From Chrysaora quinquecirrha (Eukaryota; Cnidaria; Scyphozoa; Semaeostomeae; Pelagiidae), in NCBI GenBank assembly GCA_014526335.1, contig JACTAT010000022.1, positions 1,680,604 through 1,744,603 of the forward strand: a stretch of DNA of 64,000 bases. Reading direction: 5' to 3'. A program made the translations under genes and the position numbers. Below the pieces are notes generated by a model. That model saw only the letters and a list, made by a program, of their open reading frames with translations, was not told the DNA's origin and searched no databases. Shown one piece after another: positions 1 through 15,814 of this stretch (position 1 is the first letter of the stretch; every line of letters starts with the position of its first letter).

Positions 1-1381
1 AACAACCTTTAGTGGTCTTGTACAGTCAATTTCTGGCGCTCAATATCTGCACCAGTCATCCTTTACCCCCCCCCCAAAGATGACACGAGTTTTGAATTGT
101 TTTAAACTAGAAATTTCTGACGGAATGAATTGGAGCATCGTTCTGTAAGCATTTTTGTGCTTTATTTTTAGGAGGTCCAGATCAAGGAGATGGCGCATCC
201 GCGTGGTCAAGCTATGTTTATAAATGGACATCATTTTCATAATTATTACAATTTTACAAATTTTCCTATTAATTTCCTAGCAGAATTTCATACACTGATC
301 ACAGGATGCATGCATTTTATCATAAAGAGGATAGGGTTTTGAAGTAACTTATAGAATTAGATGACATTGGAATTAATAAATTACCCTAAGAAGTTCAGCA
401 CAAAATTTGACAACATTTGCACTACGTATTTTGACGCTTTTTGATTTTAGTACCATTTTCGTATAAATTTATTTTATTTTATCCACACAATCTCGAAATT
501 GGGTTGATGGGTACTGAAATAGAATTTCATTTTAGTAAATTAGTTTATAAATGACGTCTCGCAATTATTTATTTTACAAAGAGTGAAAGTAAATTTAGTG
601 CTAAGGATTGAAAATGGAATGATATTTGCTTTTTTCTTTGCTTTATGAAACACTTTGGAGCTTTTAATTCTGACTATTTGCATTATTTTTCTTTGCTTTA
701 GTGTAAATTTATCCGAAATAGTTCTTGAGATATTGGAAAATTTGATCTATATCTCAGCCTAGTGTTTCTTGCAAATTTTGCACTTTGTAAAATGAGCGAA
801 AGTTGCGGTAGAGCGCCAAGCGATACACGGTTACTTCACGGTTACCCGGTTATGCGGTTATTACTCAGCCTCGATATGATTTCTGACACTTCCATACGAG
901 GTTTCAACGTTGTTGTGCAACTTTGCAAAGAGAAACGCAAAACGAAAAGACAACCTTGAACTTGAAAGCAGTTATTTGTTTTGGAAAACGACCATGAAAT
1001 TAAAGTAGAAAACCAAATGTTGAAATATCAATGTTTAAAGTTATCTTCATGTAAGCTTTTATTCAATTATTAAAGATTTATAGTATTTTATTAGTATTTT
1101 TGTGCCTTTAATGGTCGGATTGTTTTGGCAGCAAGTTTTAGGCTAGGCCAGGCAGTCGCGACACCGCCAAACAAAACAGAGACCATGCCAAACAAAACAG
1201 AGACCATGCCAGGATGCTTATCTAGAATGTCAGCCAACGCCACACGCCAATCATTATCATTTTCTCATCACGTTTGTAAATTTCGTTCATTCAGACAATA
1301 TTCCGATTGTCCTTACTTAAACTAACATCGAAATGCAAGGGTTTAATTCCTGATATTTTTTAAAAAATATCTTTTTTGCAG
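1..1381. other. Upstream region of the RNF13-like gene, no gene seen
   Basis: No open frame here resembles a known protein. The only structure noted is a perfect 21-bp direct repeat (1166-1186 and 1187-1207). The first coding exon downstream begins exactly at a splice acceptor (tttgcag then ATG), so at least one 5' untranslated exon of the RNF13-like gene probably lies in this stretch. I cannot place it. Confidence 0.5.
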
Positions 1382-4300
1382 ATGAAAATGTACAAAATGA
1401 TTTCCTCAGTCATTGAATTGTTTTGCTTGTTTTGGGCATCAACATTTATCAGTTGTATGGTGATCAACGCAAGAATTGTTGTGGTATGAATAGCTCTTAT
1501 TTAGTATGATCTACTTTTGATTTTGAACTTTCTTTGTTGAATTAACCTGCAACATTTTATTTCAGAAATAATAAGTAGGCAATTAATCCTATTGCACTCT
1601 TATTTGTGCTTTTTCTTCCGTGAATAGTATTCAAACACAAGTGCATTTCAAATTGATGATAAAGAAGCTGATTTTGGAGCAAGCTTACCTTCGGAGGGTA
1701 TTCAGGTGTGTTCTTTGTCAGCACAGTTTTATTGATTCACGATTTCAGGATTAAAGTGCATCTTGCAGACCTCTGCCTCTGTAATTAAAAAAAATCTTGA
1801 GAATGCAAATAAAATCCTTGAAAAATCTGGAGATTCGATTATGAAAACCTGGAAGTCTGGTCTGCATAAATTATAATAATGAGGGTGGGGAATTTTTCAA
1901 ATAATTGTACCTCCTTATCAATATTCTCCAAATTTGGTAAAGTTCCACAATTCTCATTGTATAACAACAAGACTTGCAAGGTTCAGAGGGACATTTCACT
2001 CCTCAAAAAAAGCATACGAGATTCCTATTGAAACAAAAAGATTCTAAAAAGATGCCAATGAAATTTAAGAGATTCCAGGTGAGGGCTTTCAAAGAATGAT
2101 GAATGCTTGAAAACAGAAAAAAGGGGTTCTGTTACTCTAGTAACCCTCATTGGCTATACCCCTGCATAGAGAACCTAATTTGTGATGCATGTTGTTTTAA
2201 CATCTGTTGCATTGCCATTCTGATTGCCATGAAATTAAGTGAAACATTTCTGACTCTATTTTTTTTCTTTAAGGGCCTCCTTGTTATTGCAAAGCCAATA
2301 AATGCATGCACCCCAATCATATCACCACCTAAAGTCTTTCCTTATAATTACAAAAATTTCTTTGCTCTGGTGGAAGAGTCAGAATGTGAATTTAGTACAC
2401 AGGTAAGCTAATATATCATCTGAGGATAATTATCTTTCATTCCAAATACTGATATTGTAAAAAGGAAAATGCTTAATGTCCACTTTTTGTCTCCAGGCTT
2501 TAATGGTGCAAAATGCAGGATATAAAGCAGCCATTATTTACAGGAAGACATCAAATTCTCCAATGAGAATGAGTGGAGGAAAAGGTTACTAAATTTCTTT
2601 TTTGTTTCTTATATTGTATGATGGTGCAGAAAATCACGATCATCATTATGATCATTATTTCCATTATCATCATCATTGTTGTCATCAGCATCACCATCAT
2701 CATTATCATCATAATCATCATAATCATCATCATCATCATGATGATCATCATTATTATGATAACCATAATTTTTGTCATAATAGCCATCATTTAGCATTAA
2801 ATCATGATTACTATAATTATCATCATTTTCATCATGATCATGACCATCATAATCATCATCATCATAGTCATTATCATCATCGTCATCATAATCATTATCA
2901 TTATCATCATCATCTATTTTGCACTTTGTATTTGTATTGTAAAATGAAGTTGTGGGTGAAATGGAGTTTTGTAATGGGAGAGTAACATGATGTTGCAAAG
3001 TAATAAAAGAGGCTTTTCACATGGCAAAACATGAAGCAATGCATTCTTGCTGCCTTTTCAAGATTTACTCTTATTGTGTAATTATCTTTTCAGATGCAGA
3101 CAGCATTCAGATTGCCTGTGTCAACATTGGAAAGGTAAGTCTAAACATTGACTATGGTCTAAACACAAATATAGCTTGTTCTTACACTTTCATGTTAGGA
3201 CTGGTTGATGGTCTCAAGAAGTACTTCTCTCCCAAAAACCTAGATTAAACACTCTAAAATTAGTTTTACTTTTAAAACGGGAGACAAAAACAAAGAGTGC
3301 CTACTTGATGCCTCTGCTTTTGTTGTAGAATTCAGGCAGAACTATGAAGAAATATGACTATAGAACAAGGTTTGTTTCCATTATACATTGTCCACTATTC
3401 CTCAATTTTCGGAGCCCTATATCTGTAAGTTTAATAAATTATATATATCTGATCATTTTGTATTTTTGCGTTTTCAGGACAGAGATAAAGTTGTTACCAA
3501 GCATCAAAGTTCCAATTGAATTATATCTAATTCCTTTTCTGGTCGTATTTGGTGTTTGTTTTCTCTTCATGGCAATCTTCTCGGTAATTTGTCTTTCTTA
3601 TTTCGTTTCTGTAATAAATGACCGAAAAGATCTTCTAAATCCCAAAAATTTCGAAGACTCGAAATTTTCGAAGTTCACTGTTTTATTCCCAAAGAATGGT
3701 TCCCTAGAAGAGTCAGGAATCATTTCGGAAGAGCTGCGTCTTCAATCATCCGTCAATGAAAAAAGTGGTTGTTCTCTCATTTATTACGTTGATCGGTTGA
3801 AAGCTTAGCCTTTGCTGGATGATGGGAGATGGATCTCTCCTCAAACATTGTCCCAAATAAGTATCAAATGTTTGCTATGATAAGCAGTGACTATCATGTC
3901 TAATACTGTGCTAGAACAACTTTGATAAGTACGAATATTTTACTCCAGTCAACAGTTTAATTTCAAGTGTAAATTTTCATATTTCAGATGGCGAGATATT
4001 GTAGATATCGAAGAAACGTAGTCAATTCTCGATTAACTAAAGAAAATTTGAAATGTATTCCAACAAGAAAGTTCAAGAAAGGTAGAAATATTTTGCTTTT
4101 TTGATCTCCATCCCGAAGTACCAGTCTTGGCTCATTTGTGCACTGTCACGTATATATCGATTGATAGCTAGGTTCTTCCTTTCAATGTGAACATACTTAG
4201 TGATTTATGGCGAGTTTGACCTTGCTGGAATCGAACTATCGACCATAAGATTGACCTGACTGTCCCATATCCTTGCTACAAAAGATTGATTGATTTTGGA

Positions 4301-5267
4301 ATATTTCTTTTTTTCAAAAGGTGATGAATATGATATCTGCGCAATTTGTCTGGATGAATTTGAAGTTGGTGATAAATTAAGGCTGTTACCTTGTAGCCAC
4401 GGTATGTAATCTGTCTTGATTTGATTTGATTTGATTCGATTTGATTTGATTGATTTGCTCTGGTCTTGTCTAAATCTTAGTTAAAAAGTGCTTTTATTTC
4501 AATATTAGTTTTGAGTGGTACAAAACTTTAGAATTGCGATAAACAGCGGAAACATTTTCGGGCATCAACACTAATCAGCTAGCCGGATACAGCGGGACGA
4601 TAAAATTAATTGAATTATTTCAATATTGCAAGAAACAGCGGAGACATTTTTGGACATACTTGAAAGCGTTTTTCGTCTTACACTCGTTAGAGTATATACG
4701 TCTGAAACAGATCGAGTAAGGGGGAATTTATACCCATGTGCAGATCAAAATGCACCAATCAGAAAGTAGTGCTGAGTTAGCATTTTGTTTTAAACACCAA
4801 TTAGCTTGAGGAATACAGCAGGAAGATCGATAGAATGTTGATTGAGTTAATTGGAGGGTCCAAGTAAGAAAACGAGCTCTTTCTGTCTACTCAGAACCGA
4901 CCTTTTGGTTTTGATGTGGACTGATTCCAAAACTGCCAAGTAAACCAAAGATCTTGCTTTGCGAATGATTTTAAAACACTGTGCTATTATTTTTTTACTA
5001 AAATAATCGTTTTCTGTCACAGTATATCACTGCAAATGCGTGGATCCGTGGCTGACAGGGGGCAAGAAATCATGTCCCGTTTGTAATCGACCAGTTTCAG
5101 TAAATAAACATTCAAAACAAAGACGAATTAGATCGATGTCGTCATCAAATAGTTCTACAAATAATGAAAGTCAAAATGAAGAAAACAATGAAGCAAATGA
5201 ACGAACTCCATTAATATCACCAAGGGGTAGTGGTGATCAGCAACCTAATGTTGTTCTTGATGTATGA
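1382..5267 (+). CDS. RNF13/RNF167-like PA-TM-RING E3 ubiquitin ligase, 10 exons
   Basis: Exons: 1382-1483, 1628-1705, 2274-2402, 2497-2584, 3094-3134, 3329-3369, 3478-3583, 3988-4081, 4321-4401, 5023-5267. They total 1005 nt and give 334 aa, and every junction is in phase. Residues ~8-28 are a hydrophobic signal peptide. Residues ~60-170 form a protease-associated (PA) lumenal domain ([10 protein letters not shown], then [10 protein letters not shown]). One membrane span follows (~175-197, after the conserved ELYLIPFL). The cytosolic C3H2C3 RING-H2 has C233, C236, C251, H253, H256, C259, C271 and C274, with the sequence CAICLDEFE followed by DPWL. The C-terminus is Ser/Asn/Glu-rich and keeps an ERTPLISP stretch like the EHTPLL element of RNF13. 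In the family, these endosomal/lysosomal membrane ligases transfer ubiquitin from an E2 to substrates. The tail is much shorter than in vertebrate RNF13. RNF13 and RNF167 cannot be told apart by eye. Confidence 0.93.
1995..2100 (-). repeat. CACTCCTC-ended foldback repeat, diverged copy
   Basis: This intronic stretch resembles the reverse complement of 44693-44808 and 53924-54030. Shared blocks are a cactcctc end and repeated AGGAATC/GATTCCT words beside TTGTTTT. It is a diverged copy of the foldback family described at 53924. Confidence 0.45.
2635..2920. repeat. Degenerate (ATC/CAT)n tract in RNF13-like intron 4
   Basis: About 290 bp are built almost only of ATC, CAT and ATA triplets with scattered ATAATC and GATCAT interruptions. 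The tract lies in the intron between exon 4 (ends 2584) and exon 5 (starts 3094). His-rich, Ile-rich and Asp-rich open frames cross it on both strands, but they are by-products of a stop-poor triplet repeat and not genes. Confidence 0.9.
4207..4285 (-). repeat. tRNA-like relic with B box (possible third SINE family)
   Basis: On the minus strand this intronic segment carries a B-box-like AGTTCGATTCC preceded by about 40 nt of tRNA-like sequence starting near TAGCAAGGATATGGG. No clover-leaf with a paired acceptor stem is apparent, so a functional tRNA is unlikely. A decayed tRNA-derived SINE head is the simplest reading. No second copy was seen in the window. Confidence 0.35.
4530..4905 (-). 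repeat. CCAAT/TATA-bearing interspersed repeat, minus copy
   Basis: Read on the minus strand, this matches 34590-34915 over most of its length. It shares the blocks CTGATTGGTGCATTT, then a GCACATGGGTATAAATT-type TATA region, then GTTTCAGACGTATATACTC, then TGTCCAAAAATGTCTCC. It sits in the last intron of the RNF13-like gene. Its 3' part (4550-4640) contains a second, shorter repeat of the AACAGCGGAAACATTTT end. Confidence 0.6.
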
Positions 5268-5885
5268 TCACCTGACTTTCACGAAACTTTATCATTTTGA
5301 AAACACTTTTTGCTAAATGTATATTATTATTATATAATTATCACTTTAATTAAATCATATGATTGTATACTATAAGCGCGCATCATAGCATCTCGCTAAA
5401 TGCTTTAGTTTTGTTTTTAAGCACACATATCGTAATACGTTTTGATGGCGCTGTGTTATGCACATGCTGACTTGCTCATTCCCTACTTGAACCCAATTCC
5501 CAATTATACTTTCATTTTCAATTAGTTTAGTAATTATTTATTAACGAGTTGTATCACCATGCTGGTTTTAGGGTGAACCCATAGAAGCTCTACCGATTTG
5601 GTCTTATGATACAATACAATGCTAAATAATAATGCTGTCTTTAAGAAAATAGGCTGTATTAAACTGAGCTGGCATTGTGCATGTTCTGAACCGTGTTTTC
5701 CTTATAATGAGTCATACAGTAGATATATCCACTCTAGATTATAAGCTACGCAAATTTGTATTCATCATAGTAGATAGTTTTCTGTAGTAATAAGATGTTT
5801 GATTGTAAATTACATTACATATCACAGATGTTTAGAATAATATAGAAACAGATACGCTTGTTCTCATATTCTTTACTTTTTTCAA

Positions 5886-6057
5886 TAGGTGAAGGTGAAA
5901 TGGTGTTTTAGCGCCAGTCGCTAGGATCTCAGTAGTAGGTTAACTAATCGAAACCTCGACCCTGGCTGTGACGCTACCGTGGTTGGGCTCGAACCCTGAC
6001 CACGCTGAGCTTCTGACAACACGAGTCAGCTGGATTACACCACGACGCCACAGCAGC
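5886..6057 (-). mobile_element. tRNA-derived SINE, family 1
   Basis: Read on the minus strand, the element starts with a tRNA-like head: an A-box-like TGGCGTCGTGGTGTAATCC and a perfect B box GGTTCGAGCCC. A conserved body follows (GTAGCGTCAC, then GGTCGAGGTTTCGATTAG, then CCTACTACTGAGATCC) and ends near TTTCACCTTCACC. Copies of the same unit occur at 32803-32992 (+) and 45063-45215 (-), with 3' fragments at 11655 and 30160. Repetition plus Pol III boxes support a SINE over a tRNA gene. Confidence 0.85.
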
Positions 6058-6312
6058 TTCAATAAGCAATAAGCAACTGGACTTTGGTCCAGCCCTCAAG
6101 AGTTGCTTAACATATCTAGTATTTCAGCCCTCGCGCAATGACTGATACCCCCTAAAACCTCTTATTTTTGCTCTTTTCTGGCTTTGCAATGTAATTGACA
6201 AGTTTGCAATGATGTAGTGTATAAAGAAAGCTATTTCATCAAAAATTTTAACAAGATCTCAACCCTTGTTGCTTATTTACCAGTTGCTTATTGAAAGAAA
6301 TAAGTGTATATT
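6057..6312. mobile_element. Foldback (MITE-like) element with AAGCAAC repeats
   Basis: Inverted ends CTTCAATAAGCAATAAGC and TTGCTTATTGAAAG enclose internal AAGCAAC/GTTGCTT words and the blocks CAGCCCTC and AGTTGCTTAA. The same words build the element at 33578-33967. It abuts the SINE at 5886-6057. No coding capacity. Confidence 0.6.
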
Positions 6313-6702
6313 AAGTTGCTTTTTTCCTTGCGTTTATTCGCATAGTTTTCGCCAAATCACCGTTCAAGTGGTCCAGATGACCCACCCTCTTGGGAGATGC
6401 CCATGGGGATTCCACAAGGAACGTCATATTCGATTATGCACGCATGCGTAAGGATAAAACAACGAACGCTTTCTGTTGTCGAAGTTTCAATTTCATCGAG
6501 TTGAAAAATTTGGATGCGAAATTTTGTATTCAAGGGAAAGCAATCTACGATTATCTCTGAAATCACGAAACGAAATCGAAAATAAGTGAAATTCTGATAA
6601 TAAGGAAAGTCTAAACTTTTAGCAGGGTAGCCTTTTTAGTCCCCTGCGCTTCGTGAAACTAACTGAAAGAAGAAGAAAGTCGGGCCTTTTTGAAGCAGGA
6701 AA

Positions 6703-12032
<5,330 letters not shown>

Positions 12033-12114
12033 AACATATCGGGTAAGTTTCATGATCATCTCAAACTTTGAAACTTAAAAATTGTTGTCTAAAAATATTA
12101 GTTTGTGTTTGATT

Positions 12115-12238
12115 ATGAATTCTGCACTGTAAAATGTTTAACTGTCGATTATACTTACAAATTAATAGACAACAAATATGTTTGTGTATATGTAAGTATA
12201 ATGTTTACGGCAGAGATGTTTCACAGTGCAGAATTCAT
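12115..12238. repeat. Large imperfect palindrome just downstream of the DDX6 stop
   Basis: Arm 12115-12158 (begins ATGAATTCTGCACTGT) pairs with arm 12192-12238 (ends ACAGTGCAGAATTCAT). The match is perfect at the outer ~16 bp and again at an inner ATTATACTTAC / GTAAGTATAAT block. It begins 83 bp after the stop codon, so it probably lies in the DDX6 3' UTR. It could be a MITE relic or an RNA stem-loop. Confidence 0.7.
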
Positions 12239-12672
12239 AGTATATAGTTGTAAATGTTGAACGTAATGAAAGCAGCAAATTCTTTCTACTATTTATCTGT
12301 CATTATGCTTTATTATTCTTCACAATTTTTAGCTTGCTTTCTCTGCTTAGTTAAAACATCTATTGAAGCTTTTTGAGAATTTCATTGACAAACAATCACC
12401 ATTGTTAATAAACAATCACTGTTGTTTAACAAACAATCACCATTGTTCTTGTTTTGGGACATTTTTCTACTGTCATTGGATCAAATTGCATCCATATGGC
12501 ATTGACTGCCGTCCGGTAACATAACGGTCTGTAACTTTGTCTTACATCCTTCAAAAACAATGTAGTAGCTATAATGCCTGCCAGAGTTTGTTGGAACACC
12601 CAACATATTTCCAGCCCTTTTCCCGTGAAAGAAGTGTTTACAACTCCAAGCACAAATCACAGACTCAATCCG

Positions 12673-12796
12673 TCCTCCCCCTGAAAACAATGTTGTTTTG
12701 TTATGTTGAACGGTGCTACTGCGTGATTTTAATGTTGACATGCACCTGAAAGGTTTTATCCTACAGTAAACCAACATTGTTTTCAGAGGGGGGAGG
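12673..12796. mobile_element. Foldback MITE-like element with G-rich ends
   Basis: Terminal inverted repeats of about 24 bp: CCTCCCCCTGAAAACAATGT at the left and its near reverse complement ACATTGTTTTCAGAGGGGGG at the right. They enclose about 75 bp of unique sequence. No coding capacity. Only one copy was seen. Confidence 0.65.
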
Positions 12797-15700
12797 GGAG
12801 TTGTTACGTCGATTAGGAAATTCCATCTAGCGTTCCAAGTATTCTACCAGGCATTGTAGCTACGCTGTGACACACGACTCATCCTCATTTTCACGTACAG
12901 TGCTGTTACGATGTATCGCTTCGTGCTCTTTTGAAAGTATAGTTTCCCAAACAACAGTATCCAATCGTATCTGAGAACAGTAATCACATAGCAATTAGTT
13001 TGGCAGGAAGTGTGAAACGATTCAACGTCAACTTGGTACAAAGACGTGTGGCTCATTGTGACCCCATTTTCTGTCTTTCTTCTAATCTAGAAACTTAGAG
13101 AATACAATTTTTAACAGAAAGAAATCCTTATGTGATCAAATTCACTGCACAATATCATTAAAATCTTCTCCATGATAAAGTGTGATGTTGACAGATATCT
13201 TTAGACGTTTTTGCTGCTTTTTGCTGTGTATAGTCTTAATAAGCGATCCAAAATCAATTATTTTAACACTCTTAATGAGTGTCCAATAATGATTGATGAG
13301 TCAGTCGCTTATTTATATTAGACTATATTGTAAATATTTGAATATAAATATAGTTTATGATGCAGTTCATCATTTAATTACTTGTGATAATGTACAAAAT
13401 TAACTCTTCCAAGAAGAGTTGCCATTTCATTGAAACTTGATATCACTAAACAAACAATCAACAAGTCTTTGTACAATTGCTTATTCCTCGAGGGGTAAAT
13501 AGGGGTAACTTGAATTGTCCCTCAATTTCAGCTAACAGGAGGCAAGGCTTTTCAAATAAAAACAAATGGGTGGAATCGTTTCTCCCTTGTTTTTCTTCTA
13601 AAAGTTTAAGTCAAGGGCTATTTCGGATCGAAACCAACCAATTGCATTTTCAAAATAAAATAAAATGCAATTTCAGCCCTTGAAAAAACATGATGATTTA
13701 TATTTTTCTAAGTAGATTAGGATTAATAGTGATGAGTTTCAAATGAATAGTTTTTGTGTTGATATGCTTACTGGAAAGACTGTTTAAATGATGATGGATG
13801 ATTGCAGATTAACTGTACTGAGTGGGATGTAAGCATTTTGTTAGATTTCATATTTGTTTTAAATGATATTGCTAGACACAGCTTGAGCAAAAGACCAAGT
13901 TCCGTAGGGGTGAATTCAGATAACCGATTAAAAGCCCGTTGCCCCATGTATTAGAAGACAACTTGATTTCATGAGTGGCGATTTAGCGCACTGGAAATTT
14001 TAAGTTGCTAACTATAAAGTTTTGTTTCATTCACGTACGATTTTATTGGATGTAGAAATCTAGATATTTGACCATCGAGAATTCTGTAAGCTTATGCTTA
14101 TTTCCACTGGACAATTAGGGACTATTTAGGGAGATAGTCATGCTGAGGCAACATTTAAAGCTTGCAGGCTGTGTCTAGCATATCTAAAATGCCCTTACAC
14201 GTGAAATCGTTCCGTAATAAGGGCATGTCAAGGACATATTCCTTGTGTTTCATAAATGATCAACTCTACTACAAACGATGGCTTCAAATTTTGCTGTTTC
14301 AGAAATGAACTTTGCGTTCTTACTTCTGCATAGAAAGCTGTTTCTTCAAGTAGTAGAGTTATTAAATCAAATAAATGGCGTCAAACATTCTTTGGTCATT
14401 GACCAGATAGGATATTTGTTTGCCATTTAATCTGGAGCGAAAAAAGCGTAACATCGTTGAGCTCCAAAGTATTACAGTACTTATATGGCAAAGGGCAAAG
14501 TATAGCAAATTCGCTATATGAGATTGCCTTTGCCGTTCCGTATTGTTTGGTGGTTTTGTAAACCACCCAACTAAACATGCGGATCTATTTGTGCGAAGTG
14601 TCTTAACTTGCAAGAATAAAGTAATATATTGTAAGTGAGTAGATATTCAATCGGACAAACTTCGCATTGGTCGCTGAATTTTATCGAATTGTCGTCGTTT
14701 CTATTTTGCATTGATCTTTCCAAAACTTAGACATCATAATTCCAATTCTACACTATTTTGATGTTACTTATAGCTACCTCTGTCACTCTCTCATAATTAA
14801 ACCAGTTTAATCAAAACCAAATGCTGCCCTCTGATTGGCCAGTCTTGTAAATCGAACTGATTTGATTGGTCCAAATTCAACTTTGTTGAAATGAAGCTGA
14901 CTAGCTTGGAAAGATCTCTGCAAAATAGATTAAAACCTGTTACAACCGGATGAGTCGTTCTTAATTTAGTTTACGTTCGTTTTGCGTTCAAATGAAAACT
15001 TCATTTTAACTTAAAATCAAATCAAGTTAAGTAAATGGCAGCATAAAACGATTCTTCAATCATCTTAGAGGAGATCTCGCTACTATACTGTTGCTATTGG
15101 CAACTGTGTCATACGTAAAGAATGATTAATTAAATTCTGCTGAGTGATTTCGCATGTCCCTTAGTAAGCTCTACCTCTAACGCATTACCAATATTTAAGG
15201 TCTTCTTTGCACGTGCGTGATCAAGCCTTCCTTCCCAACTGAATATCCCTTGCCCAACGTCCACTGCATTCAGCAGCATTGGGGTTCTCTCAGTTGCTAT
15301 CGGTTGAATGAGCTTATTCAAGGACATGCCGAATCACTGCTTGACTTGGGTGCGTTCTTGTGGACCAGCAAAGAGTTTCTGTGTAACATCCCTTTTCACC
15401 AGAAAGCATAAACAGTATTTGAAATGAAAACTTTTGACGAACCTGAATGCTGAAATATTACGACCCAAACGACAAAATTTATAATAATGGTCTTATTTGA
15501 AGCGTACAGAATCAATTTCCCAAAAATAACCTAGCTTAAAGCGACAAACACCCCCACGAACAATGAAAACTTTGCTATTTTCTTAGAAGGAGCGCACCCT
15601 ACATTTGCTGCCCGTATTCCTTCTTTCTACTCTGTATTATCAATATTAATAATATTTTATAAATCAAAATATTCAATAAAATTATTAAATAATGAAAATA

Positions 15701-15814
15701 CAAGAAAGAATGAGAAGGAATCGAAATATGATGTATTCATTTTCTTTTTGCATTCTTTCCAACTTCTTAACAGGGAGTGAACTAAAAGTCCCCCTAATCG
15801 ATCGATTTTGCGAG

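Larger units (their letters stand above)
5268..6702. other. Intergenic region between RNF13-like gene and DDX6
   Basis: It holds the 3' UTR of the RNF13-like gene (no canonical AATAAA signal picked out with confidence), a SINE copy (5886-6057), a foldback element (6057-6312) and the presumed DDX6 promoter (about 6320-6702). No TATA box stands out in the last 300 bases. No coding exon was found. Confidence 0.5.

Noticed and set aside
2551..2998. His-rich, Asp-rich and Ile/Met-rich open frames across an ATC tract
   Set aside because: A stop-poor triplet repeat gives long frames on both strands. The tract lies inside an intron of a well-supported gene.
5886..6057. Functional tRNA gene on the minus strand
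   Set aside because: A and B boxes are present, but no paired acceptor stem is evident and the unit is repeated with a long non-tRNA body. It is a SINE.
15130..15411. Overlapping 64-65 aa frames on both strands before satellite A
   Set aside because: I could not match either to a family. They overlap, and the sequence has an internal repeated phrase that may be a transposon remnant.
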